Source: Lytechinus variegatus (Eukaryota > Echinodermata > Echinoidea > Temnopleuroida > Toxopneustidae). Taken from it: a stretch of DNA of 64,000 bases. A model generated the notes under the pieces. That model was given only the letters and a program-made list of their open reading frames with translations, searched no databases and was not told the DNA's origin. Shown in pieces: positions 32,587 through 44,028 of this stretch. The position numbers and the translations under genes are program-made. Where the stretch lies: the NCBI RefSeq assembly GCF_018143015.1, contig NC_054757.1, positions 7,360,501-7,424,500 of the forward strand, written 5' to 3'. Each line of letters opens with the position of its first letter. Position 1 is the stretch's first letter.

Positions 32587-34249
32587 GTTGAATGAATAGT
32601 TGATGAAGCCTTTTTGAATGAGCGACTGTGTTATCTGATACGCGACACAATGCTTATTGCCGTTGACAACCACGAATCCTTGTACATTATATACTACAAC
32701 TTCACACCTGCGCTTATGAGGCGTTCATTTGTCTATTCTTGTGGCAGTGCCAGGATGTTCAGATGGAAGGGGGGGGGGGGGGGGGCGGTGTGAGGAAAAC
32801 ACAAGGGCAAAAATATCTTTGACACGAATGCAAGTAGGGGGCGGGTTGGGGGGCTGTTGCCCCTCCCAACAAGTTCCAAAGTCGAGAAAGAAAAGCGGAA
32901 AAAAAGAAAGGAAATAAATTGTTAAAGTAAATCGTGTTTATATATATATATATATATCTTATTAGGTTTAAAATTGTTACAAAATTAGACCTTCACTCTC
33001 AAAAAGATTATTTTTTTTATGATTAGTCCCTTGAAATTAATGACCCCCTCCCATGCGCCTTGTTCTGCCCCTAAAATATTCTTTTAAGTTTCAAAATTTA
33101 TTAATCAAAACCATACGTGTTGGTTAATATTCCTACTGATATGTACTACAACAACATTAGACTTCAGATAATAGTTAAGAAATCTGTTGTGAACCATTTT
33201 ACACTTAGGTCAAATAAACAGAATGAAAAATAAATAAATAAAATATTCTTTTATGACAAAGTTAACAATTCCGGAGGTAAATGGGGGGGGGTGCATGCCC
33301 TCACCCCTACTGTCAGCTTCCATTCGAAACGCCATCAATTTTGAGATGACCGCCCTGTTAAAAAAAATATATGAACCTACCCCATAGTTCATATTCCGAT
33401 CTACCGCAAATAGTTCCGAATTGATTTGAACCGAGCTTAATTATAAGCGCTGTACTTTGTGAGGGATTTTCATGAGTGATTGGTCATTTATTGTAAACTG
33501 TTATTAACCAAGGATACCCTCTAATCAACAAGTGGGAATTTAGTTGAATTAAAACCAGAATTTAATGATTCAATTTGAGAGCGTGATTGATGACTATTTA
33601 CGTTAATAGATTTTGTTCTCTCACAAAGCTGAATTTGTAATCAAGCAGTAATACAGAATCGAATATGCCGTATAAATCACGTTTTCTTTATAAAATCTGT
33701 ATGTGATTGTTACAACGTTTTAGTTTCTGATTTGCCATTATTCAAGCTTTTTGATAGCATTTCATTTATAGGAAAGGGTCCATGAGGCTTCCATTTTCCT
33801 TTAAAACGTATTATTCCGTATTAAGAACTGCTATCCCTTACTATTAATTTTCAGAAATAACAATCCTTAAAATGTAGGGTTTTGTCTTTTCACGAAATTT
33901 TGATTTTGTTAAAAACATATCTTATGAATTAATCTGATTTCAATTAGGTTAAAATGGGCATTTGTGGTTACCGGCCTTGCAGAAAAGCAGCTTCTAGATG
34001 AAAGCAGGCTTTTTAACCGTGATTATGAATAAATAAAATACAAAATACCGTTAATCGCTTCAATGAATATTACAGGAAATTAGCCAGGTAACTGTGTTAT
34101 ACTTTAGTCTATGGGCCTATTCGCTTTTTGCTGTAATCGAAAGGAATGTGATCATTGATTAAATTTTTTTAAAACCATTTTGGGAGTTTGGGGGAGTTTG
34201 ACAATACAGTGATCGTGTGATGTACCATACATACCTATTCCTACCAATA

Positions 34250-34437
34250 TTTACTACTTGTACTGCTACCACTCATACTACTACTTCTACTACTACTGCT
34301 ACTACTAGTATACTACTACTGCTGCTACTACTACTACTACTACTACTATATTGCTACTATTACTACTGGAACTACTACTACTATATTGCTACTATTACTA
34401 CTACTACTTCTACTACTACTACTATAGCCTACTACTA
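34250..34437. repeat. (CTA)n microsatellite
   Basis: Irregular CTA/CTG/CTT trinucleotide repeat, about 190 bp; Leu/Tyr/Thr-rich frames here are artefacts. Confidence 0.92.
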
Positions 34438-34705
34438 ACTACTAATTGGTTTTAATATTACTGACAGCAATAACTATTAACAATATTGTTGTTATAATGA
34501 TTTATTGATTTTATTCATATATATATATATCATTTTCAACATTACATAACATTCATATTAGTGTAATCATTCATATTATATATATACCTGAGTGGAGCAT
34601 CATAAGCTCTGTGAGCTTGAGAACGGCGTTCCACGAAAAATACATAGATATATAAATTATACATTGGCTAAAAAGAATACATTCAGTGATGATGATGATG
34701 ATGTG

Positions 34706-34976
34706 ATAATAATATAGGATATTTATATTGCGCACATATCCACCTTGTTAGGTGCTCAAGGCGCTCCTATATTACCCCACTAAGCTAGGCGTTCATAGTG
34801 CACACAGCTTCTTAAGGAATTACTTCCTACCGGTACCCAATTACCTCACCTGGGTTGAGTGCAGCACATTGTGGATCAGTTTCTTGCTGAAGAAAATTAC
34901 GCCATGGCTGGGATTCGAACCCACGACCCTCTGTTTCAAAGTCCGAAGACTAATCCACTGGGCCACAACGCTCCTG
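34706..34976 (-). mobile_element. tRNA-derived SINE, family C, copy 1
   Basis: On the minus strand the head is tRNA-like (GTGGCCCAGTGGATTAGTC and GTGGGTTCGAATCCCAGCC), followed by a body with CTCAACCCAGGTGAGGTAAT and a 3' end TGCGCAATATAAATATCC before the (ATT)-like tail. Related copies at 39643-39990 and 38975-39150. Confidence 0.75.
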
Positions 34977-35281
34977 ATGATGATACTAATAATAATTACA
35001 ATAATAATAATAATTTAGATTTGAATTTTATTAGATTATTTCACTTCTATATCTATTCAATAACTATAATAGTGATAGTAATACTAATGACGACGACGAT
35101 GATTACCATAATGATGATGATGATGATAGTGATGATAATACTTGTTACAATGATTATATATTCCTGTGAACACGATAAGCAAGTACACTTAGTTAATGAA
35201 TAAGCTTTATAAACATTTATTATACATGTATGTTTGATAATCCTATGAAAGGTTTCGAGTCGTCCATTTCCAGAACGACTA

Positions 35282-35465
35282 GGGGCATGTTGCATGACGA
35301 GATGAGCGATACGTAGGAACGTCCTAGGACCATTCTTCCGAGATAGGAAGATTGGCGACAAATCAGCGCTTTCCGTTTCACGAAGGCAATTTTGTCTTCC
35401 AAGTCCGCGACATCGTTTTATATCGATAGTATCGGAAAAATATTTAGTTTTCATCGTCACCTGAA
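35282..35465. repeat. Dispersed repeat X, copy 1
   Basis: Starts GGGCATGTTGCATGACGAG and contains GAGCGATACGTAGGAAC and CCATTCTTCCGAGATAGGA. Copy 2 at 37827-38025 matches along its length in the same orientation; a diverged inverted relative is at 37030-37182. GGGCCTGTTGCA is a common MITE end here. Confidence 0.7.
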
Positions 35466-36530
35466 CCTTTTATTTCGGATTGACGAGTTTTCTTAAAATC
35501 ATTTATTTCAATAAAAAGAGATCAAATGATGTTTTATTTATTACTGATTGTAGAATTGATGTATGGAGCTTACTTTATGAGGTAAAAAGAGAAAAAACTT
35601 TAAAGATTCACAAACATAACTGAATAAAATAGAAATTTTCATTATTTCCCTTATTTAGAACACGGTGTCCTTTTAAAGACACCTTTCATTGATATTTCAA
35701 CGAAAGAGACCCTTGCCCGATATAAAATTTGATTTAACTTAGTAATTTAGACATTTTAGTAGTTCAATATTCTATATTTTATAGAATACTTATATATGAT
35801 GACAATTTTGCAAATTATGCGTTAATATGTTATTTGTTGAGGTAAAAATAGGGTTTGAATGGTGTAAACAAAATCAACAGTGTCTGATTGTATGAGACTA
35901 AAAAGGAAAATATGAGAGGCTGCATGCGTGTGAAATATGTAATTTATTTATTTTATTTGTTAGATATAACGCAAGAAATACAAATGTGAGTGTTTAGAGT
36001 ATAAACATACCTCAGTTGCACGATGAGTATCCGAAGACAAGGAAAATATGAACATTGCTGCAAACATGGCCAAGTGAATAAAGTAGTGCTATGCAATAAT
36101 AATTAAAACATAGAAAAAGCTGTGTAATCCGCAATGGAAAAAATACCGTTAACCGGAAATAATGCTAAAAATTACAACGATCATAAACGTTGGTCATATT
36201 TAAAGTTGATCACTGAATTAATGGAAATTTATATAAGAATATAAGGTTTAAGAATATACAAAATTTATATATGACTAACGTGATACTTTTGGGGCCTACC
36301 CTGCGATTTGAAATGCGCCTCTTCGTATGGACTTTTCATAATCTTTTCTTTGTGAACTTATCTTCATTTACATGATTGTGATGGATTCGTAAGCTATGGG
36401 CCTAATCTGTATCTTAAATTCAATTAGCTATTTCTGCAGATCTTTGTTTTGTTACATCTCAAGTTATCCCAAATCCATTCAAGAATTAATTTTCATTGAT
36501 TATAATCAAGCTCATCAAAAATAATAATTA

Positions 36531-36760
36531 TAATGAAAATGAATAAAAATAAATGATTTAGCATGTTTAACATCTTAGTTTTGTGTCTTTTTTTGCTGAA
36601 CGTTATAAACACGTTTTTTACTTACATAATTACTTTTTAAGATATTTGTTTTCATGTTGTTTAATTATCTATATTGAGAAAGCATAAGGAGTCAGAGAGG
36701 GAGTGCAGCCCATTTCATAGTTCAAGTTTATTTATTTTTTAATGGAAAAGGGGTGGGGAT
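36531..36760. repeat. Duplicated segment Y, copy 1
   Basis: AT-rich sequence including ATGATTTAGCATGTTTA, TTTTTGCTGAACG and GGGGTGGGGATAGG. It matches 38026-38280 in order and orientation with many small differences, so the CHCHD1 first exon is bracketed by the two copies. Confidence 0.65.
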
Positions 36761-37029
36761 AGGACGTATAGGGAGAATAAAAGAAAACATATTTTGAAAA
36801 TATTTGGGCTTACATTACCCTCAGAGAAGTTAAAATGACTTCCGTTTTGGTCGTCTTGTCGACCTGAAAAGTGATGACAACTAGCCCCCATGTAAAAAAA
36901 AATTACTTGGCGCCATCCCAGATAAAACGAATCAACCCCCTAAAAAATATGTTTAAAGGTGATATGTCAGTGTGGCTTGCCGTAACCGCATTTTCTCTCA
37001 TTGCCGACGGTGCATGGCGGGCGGTGTGC

Positions 37030-37182
37030 AAAGAAGATCATGCCTACGTAGGACATGTCTGGAGGTGTCTTTCCAAGGACCATTCTTCGTATCGCCCAAA
37101 TCGGCTTTGTGAAACAGTTGAGCGATATCTCGTTCTTACGTAGAACGGTTCTACGAAAGACCATTTCATGCAACAGGCCCAT
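37030..37182 (-). repeat. Dispersed repeat X, diverged inverted copy
   Basis: On the minus strand begins GGGCCTGTTGCATGAAATGG and contains GCGATACGAAGAATGGTCC, related to the X copies. It lies about 170 bp upstream of the CHCHD1 start codon, in its likely promoter. Confidence 0.5.
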
Positions 37183-37350
37183 GTAACTTGATGATTTCCT
37201 TTCTTTTTAATTTGAACATTAGCAATACCATAGGCTGTATTGTGACTTAATTTAATGTGCCGAAAAATTCAGTCTCCGTAACGTGTTGTGCAATTAATTA
37301 GATTTAACTCGTTTTCTCGTCAGCATTTTTGATAATCAAATAAATCCATA

Positions 37351-37471
37351 ATGTCGAAACGCCTGAAGGAAATCATTTTACGAAATCATTATAAGCCAAC
37401 TGAGTATATAAATATGTCCAAACCACTGGCGCTTAGAGACAGAGTATCACTTAAGAAGGCAAAACCCGAGG
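37351..37471 (+). CDS. CHCHD1: CHCHD1 exon 1 (residues 1-40)
   Basis: ATG at 37351 (A at -3 context CATAATG); donor GTAAGT at 37472; phase 1 out. The exon break after KPE is at the same place as in the human protein (before ATCITEM). Confidence 0.9.
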
Positions 37472-40224
37472 GTAAGTGATAACATTTGCGGGATTCACCG
37501 CTACCGGCCGTCGATCTTTCTTTGCCCCGCAACTCCGGCGACGGCTACATTTCGGTACGTGTACGTGCCTGACTGTCGCGACACGTCTGCCTGAGCTGAG
37601 CCTGAATTGATCTTCTTCCAGGCTGGTACAGTCCGCCACTGGCGTATTATCGTATCTACTGTAGGCCTAGGCCCTAAATGTAGTAGGCCTTTGCTTGTTT
37701 AATTAATTTAAAGTGCCCGGCTGACTAATTTTGATACCGACTCCCTATCTGTTAGCCTAGGCATCACTGTCTGCACAGCTCAGCTCAATTCAATCATGTT
37801 ATTATGCGAGCTTAGCTGAAGACTTGGGGCCTGTTGCACAACGAGATGAGCGATACGTAGGAACTTCTTCTAGGACCATTCTTCCGAGATAGGAAGATTG
37901 GTGACAAATCGGTGCTTTCCGTTTCACAAATGCAATTTTGTGACTTCCAACATGTCCGAGTCCGCGACATTGTTTGATATTGATAGTATCGTAAAAAATA
38001 CTTAGTCTTCATTGCCACCTGAACCTTATAATTATAATGGAAACTAAATAAAAATAAATAAATGATTTAGCATGTTTAGTAATATCTTAGTTGTATCGTG
38101 TTTTTTTTTTTTTTTGCTGAACGTTAAACACGTTTTTAACCATAATAATTTTTTTTTAAATTTGTTTTCATGTTGAATATCTAATGAGAAAACATGAGGG
38201 GTCAGAAAGATTGCCGCCCATTTCGAATTTCAAGCTTAATAAATTTAAACAAAAACTGGAAAATGGGTGGGGAAAAGATAGTCTTGAGGACTCCATGATG
38301 ATGTCTTTGGAAAATTTTGTTCATGCACAAAGTTCATTGTATTGATATTGGCGAAGCTAATTCCTGATTCGTGGTTTAGATAATTTGAAATTGTTGGTGT
38401 TGAAGTGTTGATGGGAAATTTTGTTCATGATAGATTAATTCCATTGAGATGATATTATAGATCAAGGCATTAAACTTGTTCCTGACTTGTGGTGTACTAT
38501 AGAATTTTTCTTCTTTGAATCAAGTTTTAATTTTGTGTAACTTGTACATTATTGTATTTCAGCTGCGACTTGTATTACTGAGATGGCAGTATTAATGTCA
38601 TGTTGGAAGCAACATGAATTCAGCGATGCAGACTGTTCAGAAGAGATCAGTCTATTCAACAAGTGTCTAGCAGATGCTGAGGTAAGCCGTAGCAATTTTA
38701 ACATAATATATATCCTTTGAAGAAAAGGAGGCGTTTTCACTAAGAGTTACAGTCTACTTTTAAATTTTTGGTAAATCTCCCCAAAATGCATGTCACTATT
38801 CCAATTAATCACTAGAACTTAATAATAGTATACAGAGTTCTTGTATAGCACATGAATGTCTCTATGCGTTGTGGCGTGCGCCTGTAATCCAAGCTGTGGG
38901 GAAGTTACTAATTGATAATGATAAATAGTAAATAATCATATCTGATTGATACACGTCTGACAAAACTCAAATGCACACTCTATGCAGTTCCGAAGGACTT
39001 GGATATTTGCCCCCTGACTTTAGCATGGTAGCCACTGTACAGCACACAAGCATTTCAAGGAATTGATTCCTGCCTGGAACCTTTTTACTTCACCTGGGTT
39101 GAATGCAGCACAATATGGATCAATTATAGATTACATGAATGTCTTTGCCTTAAAGCAACATGTGAATGATATGTATTGAAAATGTATTTTATTGGATAGA
39201 ATTTGGGGTTTTTCTGGAAAATCTACAGTACATTGACTGGTGTTATGTTAAAAAAGTTTTTAAATTTAAAAAAGTGCCTACTTTAAACAAATATGAATTA
39301 TGGATATCTTAAGTACAAGATAGTCCAATTCTGTACTATTTAGTTGTTAAACAAAATCAGAACTGTTTGACCATCTTTTTCACTGCCTGTTGCTCATCTG
39401 AATTATTTGAATGGTAGTAAAAGTATTATAAAAAATATTTGTGCAGACAATTTTGAAGTGTGATAGTTAGCACATAGATTGAAGTTATTTAAAGAATCCT
39501 AACAATAAATAAAATGTAAGTTCATCATGTTGTTAAGATAATGTGTCATGCAAACAGATTAGATAAAGTGTGCAATGTACATGTATATCTTCATACACTA
39601 CTCTTTCCTCTCCTTTCTTATCATGATTAAAAAAATGATTTGAAATAATAATGACATTTTTATAGCACTTCATACTTTGGTTTCAAAGCACTTTACAATA
39701 CATTGTAATTATTACCCCAGTCATAGGATCCATCAATTTTCCACACACTAAGTGCACCATCTCCACTCCCTGGGGAGTATCCTGACCAGCCAACCATTTA
39801 TCGGTGCACACATGGCAATCTAATTGCATTGACTTTCATATCCTACCGAGTACCCATTTAACACCTGGGTGGAGAGTGACAAACATGGATGAGTGCCTTG
39901 CCAAAGGACATTAGCACAGGGTGGGATTCGAACTCGTGACCCTTGGTTTAAGAGTAAAGCGACTGAACCACTATATCACGACATCTCCACAAAATCAAAT
40001 TATTGTTTAAATACCAGGGTTGAAAACAAAATATAGACCGCTTTTCCATTTTGAATGTATTTGAAATAAAAGAATCAATATAAACCATACATGTTATATC
40101 ATTTCTTTGACAGGTTTTAAAGAGGGAAGCAACTCAAGCAGGGAAAACGGGATCAGCCAAGAGACTTTCGAGCAAACAGATCAATGAACTCTTATGGAAG
40201 TACCCCCTCCCCAAGGAAAAATGA
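37351..40224 (+). CDS. CHCHD1: CHCHD1 / mitoribosomal protein mS37, 3 exons
   Basis: A complete 116-residue protein (human CHCHD1 is 118), a component of the mitochondrial small ribosomal subunit. It belongs to the twin-CX9C family that is imported and oxidised through the MIA40 pathway. Sequence shown: a basic N-terminus (MSKRLKEIILRNHYKP), then KPLALRDRVSLKKAKPE aligning with human KPLILANRVGERRREK, then TCITEMAVLMSCWKQHEF against human TCITEMSVMMACWKQNEF, and C-SEEISLFNK-C. Cysteines 44/54 and 65/75 give two CX9C motifs. The C-terminus (SSKQINELLWKYPLPKEK) parallels the human NKLNKLLQRFP. Exons 37351-37471, 38563-38681 and 40114-40224 join in phase with GT-AG borders. The nearest gene, TRPC, is divergent. 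Confidence 0.95.
37827..38025. repeat. Dispersed repeat X, copy 2
   Basis: GGGCCTGTTGCACAACGAG, GAGCGATACGTAGGAACTT and CCATTCTTCCGAGATAGG match copy 1 (35282-35465). It lies in CHCHD1 intron 1 and joins directly to segment Y copy 2. Confidence 0.7.
38026..38280. repeat. Duplicated segment Y, copy 2
   Basis: Second copy of 36531-36760 (ATGATTTAGCATGTTTAG, TTTTTGCTGAACGTTAAAC, AATGGGTGGGGA), in CHCHD1 intron 1. Confidence 0.65.
38563..38681 (+). CDS. CHCHD1: CHCHD1 exon 2 (residues 41-80, twin CX9C)
   Basis: Acceptor TATTTCAG, donor GTAAGC; phase 1 in, 0 out. Carries all four conserved cysteines. Confidence 0.95.
38975..39150 (-). mobile_element. SINE family C, fragment
   Basis: Contains the family body phrase ACCTGGGTTGAATGCAGCAC and AAGGAATTGATTCCTGCC but lacks the tRNA-like head. 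In CHCHD1 intron 2. Confidence 0.5.
39643..39990 (-). mobile_element. SINE family C-like, copy 2
   Basis: Minus strand: tRNA-like head (GATATAGTGGTTCAGTCGC, GGTCACGAGTTCGAATCCC), body with CACCCAGGTGTTAAATGGG, 3' end GTGCTATAAAAATGTC before (ATT)n. Longer body than the copy at 34706. In CHCHD1 intron 2. Confidence 0.7.
40114..40224 (+). CDS. CHCHD1: CHCHD1 exon 3 (residues 81-116, stop)
   Basis: Acceptor TTTGACAG, phase 0, stop TGA at 40222-40224. The 3' UTR follows; no single clear AATAAA was chosen. Confidence 0.9.
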   Translation, partial: VLKREATQAGKTGSAKRLSSKQINELLWKYPLPKEK

Positions 40225-43200
40225 GGAAGGAGCTCAATATGCAAGGCAGCACAAGACAATTACAATCTTATCAAGGTGCTATGCATCAAGATTAGAAGTT
40301 CCTCTGCACTGTTAGATGCATTGCAATGGTCACCCTGTCATCAGGGGATCAGAACCTTAAGATCTTCTTGTGTCCAATTATCCAATGTCTTTGATAGATG
40401 TCTCAATGCTAGGAGATTCTGTTTGGTCAGATCCTCTCCGCAGAAGCAGGTGATGTTTCCATTCTATCCTTCCCACTTTTGCTGGATTGGTTTGCGCAGC
40501 AGCTGTCAAGATAGGCTGATGATGATGCATAGCCAGAATGGTAATGGATCTACAGAGAGAAACAGCAGACATTGAGAACCTATATATCATTTGAAATGTG
40601 TTAGACTTGTTCTGAGCCATAGACTGCCCTGTGAATGCAAATGACTTTCAGAGAGGACTTTGTGGTATGACAGCCTGACAGTCAAGAGTGCCCCCTTGGT
40701 GGCTTTGGGAACCACAGATTCATTGACCCATTACATTTTCTTTATTTTGGAACTTTGAATTTGATTTGTTTAAGCAATTTATCCTGCGTTTTAGTGTATT
40801 TTTGAGATGGCAATATGAATATGGCAACTATGGTTGAATTGATACTTCATTTTTAAGTGTATATCACAGGGAAAAGATGCCACTATTCTAATGAGAGATT
40901 GATCTTGTCAATGATAAGAAATTATATAATTTTGCTCTTTCAAACAAGATATTTTTGTTCATTTTTGCCTTTATTTATTTTTGATCCCAACTCCTTCACT
41001 TCTTACATGGTTTTGCTGCTGTAAGAAATATTCATTTCTGAATAGAGTCAACTTTGCATTGATTCTCCTTGGGTGTATTGGAGAACCAATTAATTGTCAG
41101 GTTTCAATAGAAAATTAAAACTTTCAAATTCTCTTCATAGATGTAATTAGGAAGAATATAGAAAATATTCCATTGCATAATATTTAATTTTATACAAATG
41201 GGTAAACTCATGATGAAAAAGGACGGGGTTCCCCAAAGAATGAATATAAATGTTTTTCTGGGGGTGCCAAATTTATTTATTTTTTCATAAAAGATCAGTG
41301 AATAGAAGATGCAATGATGGTCACTACTCACTAGTCTCTACGATTGTGCAGGATTGGGAGAATAGCATGTGACATAAATCATCAGAAAATAACATCATTG
41401 AACCTTTACCAATAGAAAGGTGAAGGAAGGGTAGGAGGGAAAGAATTGGGAAAGATACGAACCAATTGAATAGCGCCATCTGGAGTCCTCAACTACTCAT
41501 ACCTGGCCAGTTTTCTAACCCATAATGCTAGTGTAGTCTAGTGATATAGACACACTTGAATGATAACATGCAAATTAAACTACTCCATACATTTATACCA
41601 CAATTGTGTTACCATGCCAGTAGCAAAACCATTACTTTTCCTCTCAAAACTTTTCAGTTTATCTATACAAGTACAATTATAGGTCGATTTATTCTCTGTA
41701 GTATTAGTAGATAGACTAGGTATTTATAACACACAGTCAATGAGAGACCACACGCAGTTCATGAAAGAGGGTAAGAAAGTAAGATTATGAGGCAGGGGTG
41801 ATAAATAGTGGGGAAAGGAAATGGGAAGAGAATAAAGTGTGGGTAAAATTGAGGGAACGATAGAAGACTGATGAGGTAACAGGTTAGTATAGGGCAATAG
41901 GCATTGGCGGCGGAAGCCATAAAAAGTCGGAGGGGGGAGGGTCCACCCAAAAGTTTGGGATGGACACAGGTAAAAAATTGGACAAGCCCCCCCCCTCCCA
42001 CGAAAAAAGTTATCAACAGAAAATTTAGGGGCGGGGTCCGTCCCTCCTCCCCACCTCAAATTTAGGGGGGACAGGACCTCTGCTTCCGCAGCCTTTGAGT
42101 GTAAGTGGACAGAGCAAGGAAGAAATTAAAGTGAAAAGCAAGGTAGGAGAAGAAGGTATAGAGAGTGGAAAGGGGATGTCCGATGAGAAGAATGTTTATG
42201 AAGAAGGGGAAATATACAGGCTAGTTGTATGGAAAAGTTAAACGAAACCGAAAGGGATACGAACATAAGAGAGAGAAATGATACAGAGAGGCGGGGAGAA
42301 AGGTGTTGAGTGGAACAAAAAGAATCAGACAGCGTGGAGAAGAAAAATAAGGAGGTACAGAACATAAAGGGGATGGGAAAAGAAATGAATTTAACAAAAT
42401 GGGGAGAGAGCGTGAGAAAGAACCAGGAAAGGGTGAAAGATGAATAGATAAAGGGAGATGAGTAGAAGGAAATAATCAAAGAGAAATTGATGAGAAGATC
42501 GGATAAAAGAGGAAACCCCGAAGATGGTAATTAGAAAGATGAATTTAAAAAACGGGAGAAATAAAATGTCAAATTAATGCCACCCTTTTTCCCATCCCTT
42601 TTCTTTATTAGTTCATCATTTCATTTTCTTTTAAACGACAAACAGGGATGTTTTAAAGTTGGGAGAAGGGGGGGGGGTCTTAAACCCTCTCCACCTGACT
42701 GCCTGAAAATCATGGCACCGTCTTCTGGTCCCGCTCTTCTCTCCTCTTCTTTTTTTTCTATCTCTCTCTCGAGCTCCCCCCTCTATTCCCGATTTCTTTA
42801 TCTTATATCCCTCTTAAACCCTTGCTCTGTACCCCCTCTCTTCCCCCTTTTTTAACCACACCCTCTGCTCATTATCGTAAAATAATAAACGCATTCCAAT
42901 CAGCATTGTAATGAATGATATATATCGCTTTTATTTACATTGTCACAATATCTTTTTCATTATAATGGCAGTGATTCAACACAAAATTTAAAACACAAAA
43001 ATAATATTACCTATTATACACAAATACATGTCAATTTGATAACGAATAGTGGATAAACCAAATCCAATGATTCTAGTACTCTTTTTATAAATTTGATCCA
43101 TACATGGATATAAAAGAAAAATCTGAATGTTATCTCCGTGATCCATATTTATTAACGATATGTGGAATTATGAGGACAGGGCCATGGGTTGAGCATTATG

Positions 43201-43240
43201 AGCCCAATTTCATACATCATCAATGTATGATATTTATAAG
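40225..43240. other. CHCHD1 3' region and intergenic DNA
   Basis: 3' UTR of CHCHD1 at the left, then no gene recognised. 41890-42090 is a G/C-tract-rich degraded repeat (GGCGGCGGAAGCC, AAAAAAGTTATCAACAG). 42100-42540 is strongly purine-biased on the plus strand and 42570-42860 pyrimidine-biased. Frames in these biased tracts are not credible. Confidence 0.4.
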
Positions 43241-43255
43241 GTTTTTATACCATAC

Positions 43256-43480
43256 AAAGCTCCGAGTTGATTTAACACCAGCCCGGAATCTATATCTGTC
43301 CACACCAGAGAAATTTTTAAATAACACCAGTTTGGTTTTGGTCTAACACCAAATATGTGTTTATACAACACCAATTAATATTAAAACAGCATCGGCTGGA
43401 TTACAAACTGGTGTTATTTCAATACTTCTCTGGTGTGGACAGATGTATAGATTCCAGGCTGGTGTTATATCAACACCGGA
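43256..43480. mobile_element. Palindromic MITE with ACACCAG motifs
   Basis: Arms CTCCGAGTTGATTTAACACC, GGAATCTATATCTGTCC and CACACCAGAG pair with the right half (GGTGTTATATCAACACCGGA). The element is flanked by an exact 15-bp direct repeat GTTTTTATACCATAC (43241-43255, 43481-43495). Related by its AACACC/GGTGTT phrases to 48861-49099 and 63618-63848. Confidence 0.7.
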
Positions 43481-43842
43481 GTTTTTATACCATACTTGTA
43501 TAAGATTTTCAAGGACGATAAAGAAAACAAAAGCATGAGTTTATTTTTATATCAACCCCCCCCCCCTCCCCACAGAAAGAAAAAGAAACCCCCAAAATTT
43601 CTTAATTACAATGCTCAAGTCATTATTGTAGTCACGGTAATGACAAGCAGAGCGCCCGCTTTTGAGACAAGTTGTATATGGACGAGCTGTATTCTCTTTT
43701 CTGTCGACCGAAGGACTCCTTTTCACAAGGTTGTTGGATCTCTTGACGTTCAAGACAACCCAAAGAAATACTATATAACACACGTTACTATAAAAATTAT
43801 TCAATATATCTCATGAAACAAACATCTTCTTTTCCAGAGAGG

Positions 43843-44028
43843 GGTTGTCATTTTTTCAAGCAATCTGCTTATGATGACAATCCTTCTCGTGCAAATTGTA
43901 AATGTTAACTAATTTGGTATGATATCAGTTTCGTTTGTAATGATAATTTTAGTACACTTAGTTATGGTTCATGCCAAAAAGGTTCTCAATATACTATGTT
44001 TGTTATGTTATGGAAAATGTATTATATA
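43843..44028 (+). repeat. Dispersed repeat Z, copy 1
   Basis: TTTTCAAGCAATCTGCTTAT, GACAATCCTTCTCGTGC, ATGGTTCATGCCAAAA and TTATGTTATGGAAAATGTAT recur in order at 60591-60755. Family unknown. Confidence 0.6.

Larger units (their letters stand above)
32587..37350. other. Intergenic region between divergent TRPC and CHCHD1
   Basis: Should hold the promoters of both genes. G-runs near 32770 and 32837 and a (TA)n at 32938-32958 lie close to TRPC. It also holds the CTA microsatellite, the SINE at 34706-34976, the GTTGCA-type repeats and the first copy of a duplicated segment (36531-36760). No coding sequence recognised. Confidence 0.4.

Noticed and set aside
42100-42860. Purine-rich then pyrimidine-rich tracts with Ser/Phe/Leu frames
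   Set aside because: Composition bias alone explains the frames; no gene evidence.
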